From Gracilaria gracilis (taxonomy: Eukaryota; Rhodophyta; Florideophyceae; Gracilariales; Gracilariaceae), in the NCBI GenBank assembly GCA_030374805.1, contig JARGSG010000241.1:124001-188000 (forward strand): a stretch of DNA of 64,000 bases, written 5' to 3'. The position numbers were made by a program, and so were the translations under genes. The notes beneath the pieces were generated by a model. The model saw only the letters and a list, made by a program, of their open reading frames with translations, was not told where the DNA came from and searched no databases. How positions within the stretch are numbered: position 1 is the first letter of the stretch; every line of letters starts with the position of its first letter. Positions 11,151-20,107 of the stretch are shown piece after piece.

Positions 11151-12629
11151 ACTGCGTTGCACGCAGCCGCTGCGAAAGGACACGAAGCGGTGGTGGAGGA
11201 GCTGTTGGCGAGCGGGGCGGACGCGCAGAGCCAGAACAATGAAGGCTACACCGCATTACACATCGCCGCCTGGTGCGGACACGAAGAAGTGGTGACGGCG
11301 TTGCTGTTGCGCGATACGGACGTGAACACCAAGAACGATGAGGGCGGCACTGCTGTTCTTTTCGCCGCTGGCGGCGGGCACGCGCAAGTGGTGGCGGCGC
11401 TGCTGTCCGCTGGCGCTGACGTGAACATCGCAGATCTGGCTGGCGAGACAGCTTTGCACAACGCCGCCTTCAACGGACACACGAAAGTGGTGCAGGCGCT
11501 GCTGGGGAGCAGTGCCAACGTGAACGCTGAGACCGACTTGAGAGGCTCGGCGATACACCTGGCGGCTTCCGCGGGACATGCCCAAGTAGTAGCGACGCTG
11601 CTATCAGCTGGCGCTAAAGTGCAAAGCAAGGACCTAAATGGCTGGACCGCTTTGCACAACGCCGCCGTTCACGGACACGCGCAAGTGGGGGCGGAGCTGC
11701 TGGCGGGAGGCGCCGACCCGAACGCCAGAAATAACGATAGAGACACTGCGCTTCACCTTGCTGCTCAACAAGGAAATACGCAAGTGGTGGCGGAACTGCT
11801 GGCGCGCGGCGCCGACCTGCAGGCCAGAAACAGTAATGGAGACACTGCGCTTCACATCGCTGCGCGACAAAGAAAGACAGAACTGGCTAACATGCTGTGG
11901 AGTGCCGGAGCAGACGTGCTCAGCTTCAACATCTTCGGCCAGTCCTCGCTGTCGCTACTGCCGTCCACAAGCCAACTCGCGCAGCAGATGCGCTCGTCGC
12001 CGCGCCGGCCGCCGTCGCTCCAGCAACAAGAGCCAGCCGAGTTGCGTCAAAAGCAGCATGCGCAGTTTCGTATCTTTCTCAGCCATGCCGGCGAGGACAA
12101 GGAGACCATCGGGCGTCCGCTGTACAGGCTGTTAGTGGAACATGGTGTTTCCGTGTTCTTCGACGTGGAGTCATTTCGCCTCGGCGATCACTGCCCAAAA
12201 GTGATGAATCACGCCATGAACACTGCGCCTGTCGGCGTGTTCATCCTCAGCCCCGAGTTTGTGGCCAAGGAATGGTGCATGCGCGAGCTGCTGGCGTTTG
12301 TCCGCCGCTACGACCAAGCGCTCGCCGCCAACCAACCGCCACCGTTGCTCATCCCCGTGTTCTACCGCCTTTCTACGCAAGAATGCCGCAATGCGTCCAT
12401 GTTTGACATGCACAGTGAGCTGTTCAACCGTCACGGCGTTTTCCAGCGCGCAATGTATGGCTCTATCCCATTCGAACAAATCTGGCACGCGCTGGACATA
12501 GCCGCCACTGTGTGGAGCATCGAGAACGACTGCGGTGCCTCTAACGTCGACCGCCCGAACATGGCCTCCACTCGAAGAGCTTTCATTCAAACCGTCAAGG
12601 AGCGAATTCTTGAACGCCTTGACGGTTGA

Positions 12630-13104
12630 TAACGCTTGTCAGGGCTGGGGTGAAACAGAGGAGCAATAAAAACAACTTGATAGATAAAGGCGTAGCGTTC
12701 CTACCTCCCTCGATGAAGAAAATTCGAAATGTATGAAACTCCCTCCTATCTACTGCAATTATTGCACCAACTACAACGTATCTACAACACCGTCGTGGCT
12801 GCGCCGCCACGTGCGCCCCCGCCCGCGGCTCGTCCCCCCACCACCAGATCGGCGCGGTCGTGCTCGTCGCCGCGCGCCGTAGCGCGCCGCCGTCCTCGAC
12901 TGGCCCCTCGCCTCGCGCCACCGCCTTCCGTTCGCGCCGCAACACTGACAAACGCAAAGCCGTTCACCGCCGCGCCGTCCGCCCGTTGCGCCGCGCCGTG
13001 CGCAGAGCGCGCCTCTATAACAAGCACCGCCGCGTCGCCGTCGTCCTCGTCTCGCCTTCTCTTCGCCGCTGCCCACTCCCCGCTCGCCCGCCGACGCCGC
13101 CGCC
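12630..13104. other. Intergenic region between ANK-TIR and CWC21-like genes
   Basis: It holds the 3' end of the ANK-TIR gene (AATAAA-like at about 12665) and the very GC-rich upstream region of the next gene. The long ORFs crossing it are open only because of high GC, and none has a recognisable domain. Confidence 0.5.
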
Positions 13105-13564
13105 ATGTACAACGGCATCGGCCTCACGTCCACGCGCGGCACGGGCACCTCCGGCCACGTGCAGCGCAACGTCGCCGCGCTACGCCCACAGCGCCAGCGT
13201 CGCGCTCGCCCGCCGCCGCCGCCCGCAAAGCGCGCGGCGGCGGCACCGACGTCGCCGCGCCGCAGCGCGCTGCAGCAGCACGAGCAGCGCCGCCAGGTGG
13301 AGGTGGCCGTGGCCGAGCTACACGACGAGCTGGAGGCGCGCGGCTACGACGCGCGCACCATCGCCTTCATGAAGGCGCGTCTGCGCGACGATCTGCTGTC
13401 GCGCGCCGCGCCGAGTGCGCGCGCAGCGGCGCGCGCGCTGCCTTTCGGCTCGCAGTGCGACGAGCGTCACCAGCGCGTGCGCGCCGCGCTCGGCGTGCGC
13501 GACGACTACGCGCCGGGCGCTGCCTTCCGTCGCCGCCGCGCTGCGTCTCCGCCTCCGCCTGCAA

Positions 13565-13604
<40 letters not shown>

Positions 13605-14739
13605 ACAAACCGCCACCACCACGCACAGCACCACGCCGCCGCCGCACGCCACCGCCGCCCCCACCACCGTCGCGCGCCCGCATACCGTGGCCACCACCAC
13701 GCAGCCCACGCCGCCGGCGTCGCCGCCACGCCGTACGCCGCCGCGCTCCCCCACCACCAGCGCCACGTCGGGCACGCCGTCGCGCGCACCGCCGCCGACC
13801 TTGCCGCAGAGCAGAGCGCCGTCACGCTCACCGCCACGCTCACCGCCACGCGCGCCGCCGCCGCCACACTCGCCGCCGCCGCCACACTCGCCGCCGCCGA
13901 GCGCGACGTCGCGCTCGCCGCCGCGCGAAGTCCCGCACAGCCGCGGCCGCTCGCTGTCGCGCTCGCCCACCGCGTCGCCGAGCACAAGCAGCCCGTCATC
14001 GCGCGCCGCGCCGCGCCACCACTTGCGTCGGCGGGCGTGGTCGCGCTCGCCGACGCCGCCGTCGTCGCGTGCCGGCTCGCCGCGTCGCCGCCCGTCGCGC
14101 CTTCCGTCGTGGTCGCCGTCGCCGCCTTCCTCGCGCGACGCGGCGCGTCGCCACTTTCGTCGGCGGGCGCGGTCGCGCTCACCGTCGCCGCCGCCCCGCT
14201 ATGCGCCGCGCCGCGACGCGCGCCGCAAGCGCGACCGTTCCGTGCGCTCGTCGCCCAGTCCGGAGCGACGGCGCCGGCGCTCGGAGCGTTATGAGCGCCG
14301 GCGACGCGCGTATGCGCGCGAGTGGCGGAGCCGCTCGAGGGGGCGTACGCGGTCGCGGTACCGAACACGCGGGCGGTCGCCCTCCCGCTCGCCGCCGTGG
14401 GCGCGATCGCGATCGCGATCGCGCTCGCGCTCGCGATCTGCATCGTACTCGCCGCGGCGGCTGAGCTCGCGGTCACCGTCGCCCTACGCAGGGCGTCGGT
14501 ACGCGCGCAACGGCGGCGACGGCGGTGGCATGTATGGACACCGCGCGCGCGAGCGCTCGCGCGCGGTATACCCGGGAAGCGCGCGTGAGCAACGCCGTAT
14601 GCGCAGGGGGTACGGTGTAGATTATAGAGAGCGCGACGGTGGCGACGGACGCGCGGTAGCGGCGAGTACGAAGAGAAGCGTGCCTTACAGCCCACCGGCG
14701 GACCGCGCTCCGAAGCGCCGTCGCGGCTCCGATTGGTAG
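13105..14739 (+). CDS. CWC21/SRRM2-like SR splicing factor
   Basis: The 544-residue protein begins MYNGIGLTSTRGTGTSGHVQ, the signature N-terminus of CWC21/SRRM2 proteins, which sit near the exon at the spliceosome catalytic centre. A cwf21-type helical segment follows at residues 53-100 (RQVEVAVAELHDELEARGYD). The rest is low complexity: a poly-Pro run near residues 150-167 and a long Arg-Ser/Pro domain to the C-terminus. The ATG has the strong context CCGCCATGT, and an AATAAA lies about 65 bp after the stop. It converges with the sulfotransferase gene. High GC leaves other frames open across the same DNA, but only this frame carries the domain. Confidence 0.92.
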
Positions 14740-14981
14740 GCGCGCTAGCGCACCACTGTCGCAGAGAAAGTGTTAGAGACACTGTCTGTCTGCGCAAGTG
14801 GTGAATAAAGCTTGAGGGCGGCGTGTACAAAAAGTGTTGTTGCGATGGCAAAGCGATGCGGCCGACCGAAATAGTTGACGAGCCTTACACGATAGAACCA
14901 AAAGCGATGCGAGCGACCGAGTTAGTTGACGAGCAGTGCACGATGATACGTACAAGAAGCGATACTGAGAGCCAGTGGTGG

Positions 14982-16157
14982 TCAATTGGAGTTGGAGCGC
15001 AGCGCAAAGTGTTGCCAGCCGTACGAAAGCGACGGCGCGATGGAGCACTCGCCCACCAGCTGGCGGTATTGCATATCCCACTCGCGAAGCTGCGACTCGG
15101 ACGCGTCCACCTTGAGCCGCTGCTTGTGTTCAATGCTGTTATCACGTGCAGCCACCTTTTCCCAGTCAACGTCAACGCCCACAAACTGCGCCAAACGCGC
15201 CCACGCCCTGCCGCCATCCATGGCGCTCAAGTTTTCCACGCTGTCCTCCATCCACGAGAAGCGGTCGCCCAGCGCGTGCACCATGGCCTGCCAGCGGCAT
15301 TCAACGTCGTCAACGTACCACAGCCAGCGCTGAAAGCGGTTCATGGAGCGCCACGCGCTGGGCGAGACACCCAATCTCACAAACGCATCGGTAGGCGTCG
15401 GGAACCAGCGCGAGTTGACGGTGGGCGGCGGCATGGCAAACAAGGTGAGGTTGGCGGTAGAGTTGGCACCAACAACAGTGGCACCCCACGGATCTTCGGC
15501 GGGCGGACCGAGCGCCATGAGCGACACGGCAGTGGCCAAGCGATCTCGGCGCACCCTGACGACGCGCAGCGAGCCGGGCGGCAACGCGTGCACCAACGCC
15601 GGCCCCAGCCCGAACGCCATCGGCACATGGCCGGTGTACACAAGGCGTGTAGCGGCGTGCGCGCGCAGCAGCTGGCGATACATGGGCAGCTTGGACTGGC
15701 GGACATAGTGCGCGGCCGAGCGATTGAACGCGGCCTCGTCAGCCTCAGCGGCCAGCGCACGATAGTCGTGAAACACTACGTGCTTGGTACGCTGCGTGAC
15801 GTGTTCCTGCTCGTGTGTGACGAATGCCACGGGCGCGCGGCGCGACACAAGCGCGCGCGAGAGATGCTGCGTGGCGGAGCGACCCGTGACGAAGAAGAAG
15901 GCGTATGACGGGCGCGAAGCGTGCGCGTATTGGTCGCGGTCGCACACGCGCGCGGTGGGAAGCAGCGTCGGCGACGAAGGCGCGCGCGAAAAGAGCGGAA
16001 GAACGCAGCGCAGAAGCAGCAATTGGGACAAGCTGCCGCACAGAAAGCCGAAGGCGACGAGCAACAACACGCGCGTGCGCACGCTGAGCCGACGCAGGCA
16101 GCGGCGCAGCAGCCGCTTGGTGGCGGTGCTCGCCAGCTTGGAGCGCTTGGACGCCAT
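14982..16157 (-). CDS. Type II membrane carbohydrate sulfotransferase-like protein
   Basis: From the ATG at 16155-16157 the protein has 391 residues: a basic cytosolic N-terminus, one membrane anchor (residues 29-49) and a lumenal catalytic domain, the layout of Golgi sulfotransferases. A 5'-PAPS loop candidate lies at 88-103 (FFVTGRSATQHLSRAL), and a 3'-phosphate motif candidate RVVRVRRDRLATAVSL has the Arg and spaced Ser expected. NRS, NST, NLT and NLS are potential glycosylation sites. The expected role is transfer of sulfate from PAPS to a glycan, perhaps a cell-wall galactan. The frame stays open upstream across a CTG repeat, but that part would begin with poly-Cys and is taken as 5' UTR. 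Confidence 0.75.
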   Translation of the reverse strand: MASKRSKLASTATKRLLRRCLRRLSVRTRVLLLVAFGFLCGSLSQLLLLRCVLPLFSRAPSSPTLLPTARVCDRDQYAHASRPSYAFFFVTGRSATQHLSRALVSRRAPVAFVTHEQEHVTQRTKHVVFHDYRALAAEADEAAFNRSAAHYVRQSKLPMYRQLLRAHAATRLVYTGHVPMAFGLGPALVHALPPGSLRVVRVRRDRLATAVSLMALGPPAEDPWGATVVGANSTANLTLFAMPPPTVNSRWFPTPTDAFVRLGVSPSAWRSMNRFQRWLWYVDDVECRWQAMVHALGDRFSWMEDSVENLSAMDGGRAWARLAQFVGVDVDWEKVAARDNSIEHKQRLKVDASESQLREWDMQYRQLVGECSIAPSLSYGWQHFALRSNSN

Positions 16158-16160
16158 GGC

Positions 16161-16161
<1 letters not shown>

Positions 16162-16200
<39 letters not shown>
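16162..16200 (+). repeat. (CAG)13 trinucleotide repeat just upstream of the sulfotransferase ATG
   Basis: Thirteen perfect CAG units on the plus strand are CTG units on the coding strand and end four bases before the ATG. This position suits an effect on translation or length polymorphism, but no function can be read from the sequence. Confidence 0.95.
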
Positions 16201-16202
<2 letters not shown>

Positions 16203-16386
16203 CGGGGGCGCGCCAAGAAGGACACGGGGCGCGCCAAGGAGGGCTCGACACGCCAAGAAGAATACGCGCGAGGCGGGGAGGACGCGTGGGGGCGGGCGAG
16301 GACGCGCCCGTTCAAGCCGCACGATGGGCTGCAAAGCGGCCGGAGTCAGGCCGCCTGACACTTTTGTATGATTGTACAGAGTTTAT

Positions 16387-17949
16387 CTACACCGCAGCCA
16401 CCCTACTCCCCTTGCCATTACTTGGCAGTCGCTGCTCAATGCGCAGCCACAGCACCAAAACGGCGCCCACCAGCGCCACCACGCCGCCCACAAACATCAC
16501 GTACGCGGCGTCGTCGCGCACGCGCAGGATGGCCGGCGCCACCAGCGCCACCACCAGCTGCGGCAAGCTCTGGCTCGCGTTGAACACCGTGGTGAACAGC
16601 CCCTTCCTCGCCGCATAATACGCGTCCGAATCCAGCGCGCGCACAATCATCGTCCACGGCACGCTCATGGTGGTGGCCCACACCACGCCGAACGCGCCCA
16701 CGTCCGCCACCGCCGCCAGCTTGAGCGCCGTCGACGGCGGGTAAGCGTTGGCGCGGATGCACATGGCGCCCATCAACGTCGCCGCCTCCACGCCCTGCGA
16801 GAACAGGTACACGCTGGTAACGCCGTACGCGCGCAGCAGGCTGGGCAGCACCCACGAGTACACAATCGTCACCACGGCCGTCATTGCGTTGGCCGTGCCT
16901 CCCAGTCGCACGCCGGCGTCGAAGCGCTGGCGTAGCTGGTCGGACGGCGGCTTGGTGCCGTCGCCCAGGAACACGTTGTGCCCCACCCAGCTGTTGACGT
17001 ACACAAACAGCGCGAAGAAGCCGCACCACGTGCACAGCTGCACGCAGAACACGCTCCAAAACGGGCTGGGCATGGCGGAAAGCGTGCTATACACGCGCGA
17101 CCCGACGCTGGCGGAGCGCGACGACAGGTGAAGCGACGACGACGACGACGACGCGGAGCGCGACACAGACGACCATCTGGAGCCGCCGCGCGTTCGCACC
17201 AGCGGCTGTTCTGGCGTGCTGACCACTGTGAGCGCCGTGCAGAGCAGCAGCAGCAGCGCGCTGATGGCGAACACCATCTGCACGTTGGAGACGGACGGCC
17301 ACCACCTGGACCACGGCACGGCCACCAGACAGCCGCCCACCAAGTTGCCAATGCCGCAGTGCAGCGCGATGTACGAATTGGCGGCGGACAGCTTTGCCGG
17401 CGGCATCACGTCGATCACCAGCGCGCGCAGCGGCGCCTGAATGGCCTGTATGGAGAAGTCGAGCGCGAAGAAGGCGCCAATTGCCACGCTCAACGGCGCG
17501 TGCTCGCCGCCGCTCGCCGCGGCGCCAATGCGCTGCGCATTGGCAAACGCCAGCAGCGACACGCACGTACACAAACAGCCGCCGATAAGAAACGGTCGTC
17601 GGCGCCCCATGCGGTGCGCACACTCGTCCGATAACGCGCCGATAAGCGGCTGGAACAGCAGCCCGGACAGCGGCCCCGCCAGCCACGCCAGCGACGCGTG
17701 CGAGTGCTGCAGCCCGAGGTGCACCAGGTGCGCGGTGCCCAGGTTGATCTGCGCCGCGTAGCACAGCTGAATGCCGGCCATGGCCAGCGTGCAGAGCAGC
17801 GGCGCCGGCGGCGGTGGCTGCGCCGGAGGTGGCGGCGGCTGCGCCGGAGGCTGCGCCGGAGGCGGCGTGGCGGAGCGCGTCGGGCTGACGGTGTGCACCA
17901 GCGAGATGAGCTGGCGGTGCTGGCGGGAGCCCGCGGCGGCGGGCGGCAT
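16387..17949 (-). CDS. SLC45/GPH-type sugar transporter, copy A
   Basis: From the ATG at 17947-17949 the protein has about 520 residues. A Pro-rich cytosolic N-terminus (about 50 residues) precedes about 12 membrane segments. The loop between TM2 and TM3 carries GALSDECAHRMGRRRPF, matching the RxGRRRP motif of sucrose/proton symporters and SLC45 proteins, and QIN and GPLSG motifs also fit. The central loop is Ser/Arg-rich. A sugar/proton symporter in a cell or vacuole membrane is expected, but the substrate is not known. It is a tandem paralogue of the gene at 18242-19876, in the same direction. The frame extends upstream to a GTG at 18012, which is not a likely start. Confidence 0.87.
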   Translation of the reverse strand: MPPAAAGSRQHRQLISLVHTVSPTRSATPPPAQPPAQPPPPPAQPPPPAPLLCTLAMAGIQLCYAAQINLGTAHLVHLGLQHSHASLAWLAGPLSGLLFQPLIGALSDECAHRMGRRRPFLIGGCLCTCVSLLAFANAQRIGAAASGGEHAPLSVAIGAFFALDFSIQAIQAPLRALVIDVMPPAKLSAANSYIALHCGIGNLVGGCLVAVPWSRWWPSVSNVQMVFAISALLLLLCTALTVVSTPEQPLVRTRGGSRWSSVSRSASSSSSSLHLSSRSASVGSRVYSTLSAMPSPFWSVFCVQLCTWCGFFALFVYVNSWVGHNVFLGDGTKPPSDQLRQRFDAGVRLGGTANAMTAVVTIVYSWVLPSLLRAYGVTSVYLFSQGVEAATLMGAMCIRANAYPPSTALKLAAVADVGAFGVVWATTMSVPWTMIVRALDSDAYYAARKGLFTTVFNASQSLPQLVVALVAPAILRVRDDAAYVMFVGGVVALVGAVLVLWLRIEQRLPSNGKGSRVAAV

Positions 17950-18018
17950 GTCGACGGCGGTGCGACAAGCAGCGGAGCACGACGGGGAGCGCGAGTACGT
18001 TGTGTAATCCACTGGCGT

Positions 18019-18036
18019 GGTATGATAGATATCTAC
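18019..18036 (-). promoter_or_regulatory. Shared GATATC-type motif upstream of transporter A
   Basis: The plus strand reads GGTATGATAGATATCTAC, 70 bp upstream of the ATG of transporter A. Transporter B has the close match GGTATGATATGATATCTA at 20090-20107. Both are on the upstream side of their gene in the same orientation, which suggests a shared promoter element. Confidence 0.45.
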
Positions 18037-18241
18037 AATGACAAGCAGCGAGTAAGGTCAGTTTACGGGCGCCAACTATGCTATCATACAAACCCTTAAA
18101 GCGGAAGCCACCCCAATGCACCACCAAAAAAAATTCAAGTACCGAACGGTACGTGTACCGTTAGTATCCGTCAATGCCTTCTTCAGTATCTATCAAGTTG
18201 TTACACATACCCGTCGTGGATACCTCCGCGCGTTCATTCAC

Positions 18242-19876
18242 TCACGACCGCGAGAAGAACGGGTCCATCGAGAATGACTGGCTCACGCGCAGCGCGTAGC
18301 CGCGTTGGATCTCCAGCTCCTCCTCCTCCTCCTCCGCCAACACGCTCTCCTCATCCACCTCATCGCCGCCGTACACGTTCACGCGCAGCACCACTACCAG
18401 CACCGCGCCCAACAGCGCGCAGATGCCGCCCACGAACATGACGCCCGCCGGGTCGTTCTGCCACACGCGCAGGATCAGCGGCGCGCCGAACGCCACCACC
18501 AGCTGCGGGAAACTCTGGCTCGCGTTGAACAGCGTCGTGAACAGCCCGAGCCGTCGCGCGTACCGGTGGTCACTCTCCAGCGCGTTGCCGATCAGCGTCC
18601 ACGGCACGCTCATCGTCGTGGCCCACACAATGCCAAACAAGCCGATATCCGCCATCGCTGCCAGTCGCACCATCGCCGACGGATACGCCTGTCCCGGCGC
18701 GCCGCGGATGAACACGGCCGCCATCAAGCAAGCCGCCTCCACCAGCTGACTCAGCGCGTAGATCGGGATAATGCCGCACACTTGCACCAACCTGGGCAGC
18801 AGCAGCGAGTACGCCAGTGTGACGAGCGCCGTCAACGCATTTGCCTTGCCGCCCAGTCTCACGCCGCGCTCGAACACCGTGCGCGCATCGGTGCCCTCCG
18901 GCGCCGTGCCGTCGCCAAGGAACACGTTGCGCCCCACCCAGGTGTTGACGTACACAAACAGCGTGAAGAAGCCGCACCACGTGCAAAGCTGCACGCCAAA
19001 CACCTGCCAAAACGGGCGCGGGATGTGCTTCAACGCCTGCATGGCGCCGCGCCAGCCCGGCGCAAACGACTGGTGCGTGTGCGACAGGCGCGGCGCCAGC
19101 AGCGACGTGGACGACGACACGGAGCGCAACGGCGCGCTATGCACGCGTCCGTCCGACAGAACCACCGCGCGCTGCGGGCGCAGCCGCTGCTCGTGCGTGT
19201 TCATGACGGTGGCGGCGACGGTGAGCACCAGGATGAGAGCCGATAGAGTGAACAACGCCTCCACATCACGGCTGAAAAACGGTAGGACGGAGCTGAGCCT
19301 CATGCCGGCCAACAGCCCGCCCAGAAGATTGCCCACGCCGGTGAAGACGCCGATGTAGGAGTTGGCGAGCGCGCGCTGCGGCTGCGGTACCACGTCGGTG
19401 ATGAGCGCGCGCAGCGGCGCCTGGATGGCCTGTATTGAAAAGTCGAGCGCGAAGAAGGCGCAGATGGCCAACGCCAGCGCGAAGGCTGGGGCGGGCGAGC
19501 CGGACAGAAAGTGAGCCACCTGCGTGGCATGTGAGAACAGAAGCAGCGCACACGACGTGAAGATGGTGCCGGCGATGAGGAACGGGCGTCGTCGCCCAAG
19601 CGGATGCGTGCAGCCGTCGGAGATGTGCCCCACGATGGGCTGCACTATGAGGCCGGATAAGGGACCAGCCAACCAGGCGAGCGACACGGCGCGCTCGTTG
19701 AGACCCAGCAGCAGCAGTTGCGCGGTTCCGAGGTTGATCTGCGCGGCGTAGCACACCTGGATGCCCGCCATGGCCAGCGCGCAGACGGCGATGCGCCACT
19801 GCTTCATGGGCGGCGTCTCGACGTACGTCTTGGCGATGGCGGGCGATGAGAACGCCTTGACGATGGGCTTGCCCAT
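18242..19876 (-). CDS. SLC45/GPH-type sugar transporter, copy B
   Basis: The protein has 544 residues from ATG 19874-19876. It has about 12 membrane segments and the motif GHISDGCTHPLGRRRPF, and shares long blocks with copy A (for example VQLCTWCGFF with FVYVN, and WATTMSVPWT). It lacks the Pro-rich N-terminus of copy A and has a Glu-rich C-terminal tail after the last membrane segment. The expected role is proton-coupled sugar transport. Strong protein similarity and adjacency imply tandem duplication, and divergence in the loops and termini shows the event is not recent. Confidence 0.87.
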   Translation of the reverse strand: MGKPIVKAFSSPAIAKTYVETPPMKQWRIAVCALAMAGIQVCYAAQINLGTAQLLLLGLNERAVSLAWLAGPLSGLIVQPIVGHISDGCTHPLGRRRPFLIAGTIFTSCALLLFSHATQVAHFLSGSPAPAFALALAICAFFALDFSIQAIQAPLRALITDVVPQPQRALANSYIGVFTGVGNLLGGLLAGMRLSSVLPFFSRDVEALFTLSALILVLTVAATVMNTHEQRLRPQRAVVLSDGRVHSAPLRSVSSSTSLLAPRLSHTHQSFAPGWRGAMQALKHIPRPFWQVFGVQLCTWCGFFTLFVYVNTWVGRNVFLGDGTAPEGTDARTVFERGVRLGGKANALTALVTLAYSLLLPRLVQVCGIIPIYALSQLVEAACLMAAVFIRGAPGQAYPSAMVRLAAMADIGLFGIVWATTMSVPWTLIGNALESDHRYARRLGLFTTLFNASQSFPQLVVAFGAPLILRVWQNDPAGVMFVGGICALLGAVLVVVLRVNVYGGDEVDEESVLAEEEEEELEIQRGYALRVSQSFSMDPFFSRS

Positions 19877-19887
19877 CTTGGGCGCGG

Positions 19888-19952
19888 CGGCGTCCGTGGC
19901 GGCGTCCGTGGCGGCGTCCGTGGCGGCGTCCGTGGCGGCGTCCGTGGCGGCG
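19888..19952. repeat. 12-bp minisatellite, about five copies
   Basis: The unit GGCGTCCGTGGC repeats about five times just upstream of transporter B's ATG. It lies in its 5' flank or UTR and creates an open but meaningless Pro-Arg-Thr frame on the minus strand. Confidence 0.85.
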
Positions 19953-20089
19953 GGGAGAAGCGCGAGGCGGCGGGCGGTGCGCGTGAAGAGGCGCGCGGCC
20001 GGTGCTGCGTGCGCGTGGTGCGGCGCGACGGGCGACGGTTGCGGCCGAGCACTCGCGCCGCGCGCCGGCGGCGTATGTTCAGTACCAAG

Positions 20090-20107
20090 GGTATGATATG
20101 ATATCTA
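20090..20107 (-). promoter_or_regulatory. Shared GATATC-type motif upstream of transporter B
   Basis: It reads GGTATGATATGATATCTA, 214 bp upstream of the ATG, and is preceded by GTACCAAG, a half of the intergenic TACCAANGGTA theme described in the findings. Confidence 0.45.

Larger units (their letters stand above)
8403..12629 (+). pseudogene. Ankyrin-repeat TIR-domain protein, split by transposon P2
   Basis: The coding sequence starts at ATG 8403 (or the in-frame ATG at 8415), is open to the GTA codon at 8559-8561, and resumes at GTG 10797 through to 12629. Together these parts are about 660 residues: 12-13 ankyrin repeats of 33 residues, a Ser/Pro/Gln linker, then a C-terminal TIR domain of about 150 residues. 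The TIR domain shows FRIFLSHAGED (box 1), VFFD, and FVAKEWCMREL. The Glu of that last motif (codon 12285-12287) sits at the position of the catalytic Glu in NAD-cleaving TIR domains. TIR domains act in innate immune or cell-death signalling, and ankyrin arrays bind proteins, so a receptor or adaptor role is inferred. An AATAAA-type signal follows at about 12665. The transposon makes the current allele non-functional unless it is excised. Confidence 0.85.

Noticed and set aside
12729..14851. Long alternative ORFs (about 520 and 490 codons) overlapping the CWC21-like gene on both strands
   Set aside because: They consist of Ala/Arg low complexity produced by GC-rich codons in other frames, and only the 13105-14739 frame has a domain.
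16158..16361. N-terminal extension of the sulfotransferase with a poly-Cys run
   Set aside because: The run is a CTG repeat read in the TGC frame. The ATG at 16157 gives a normal membrane anchor.
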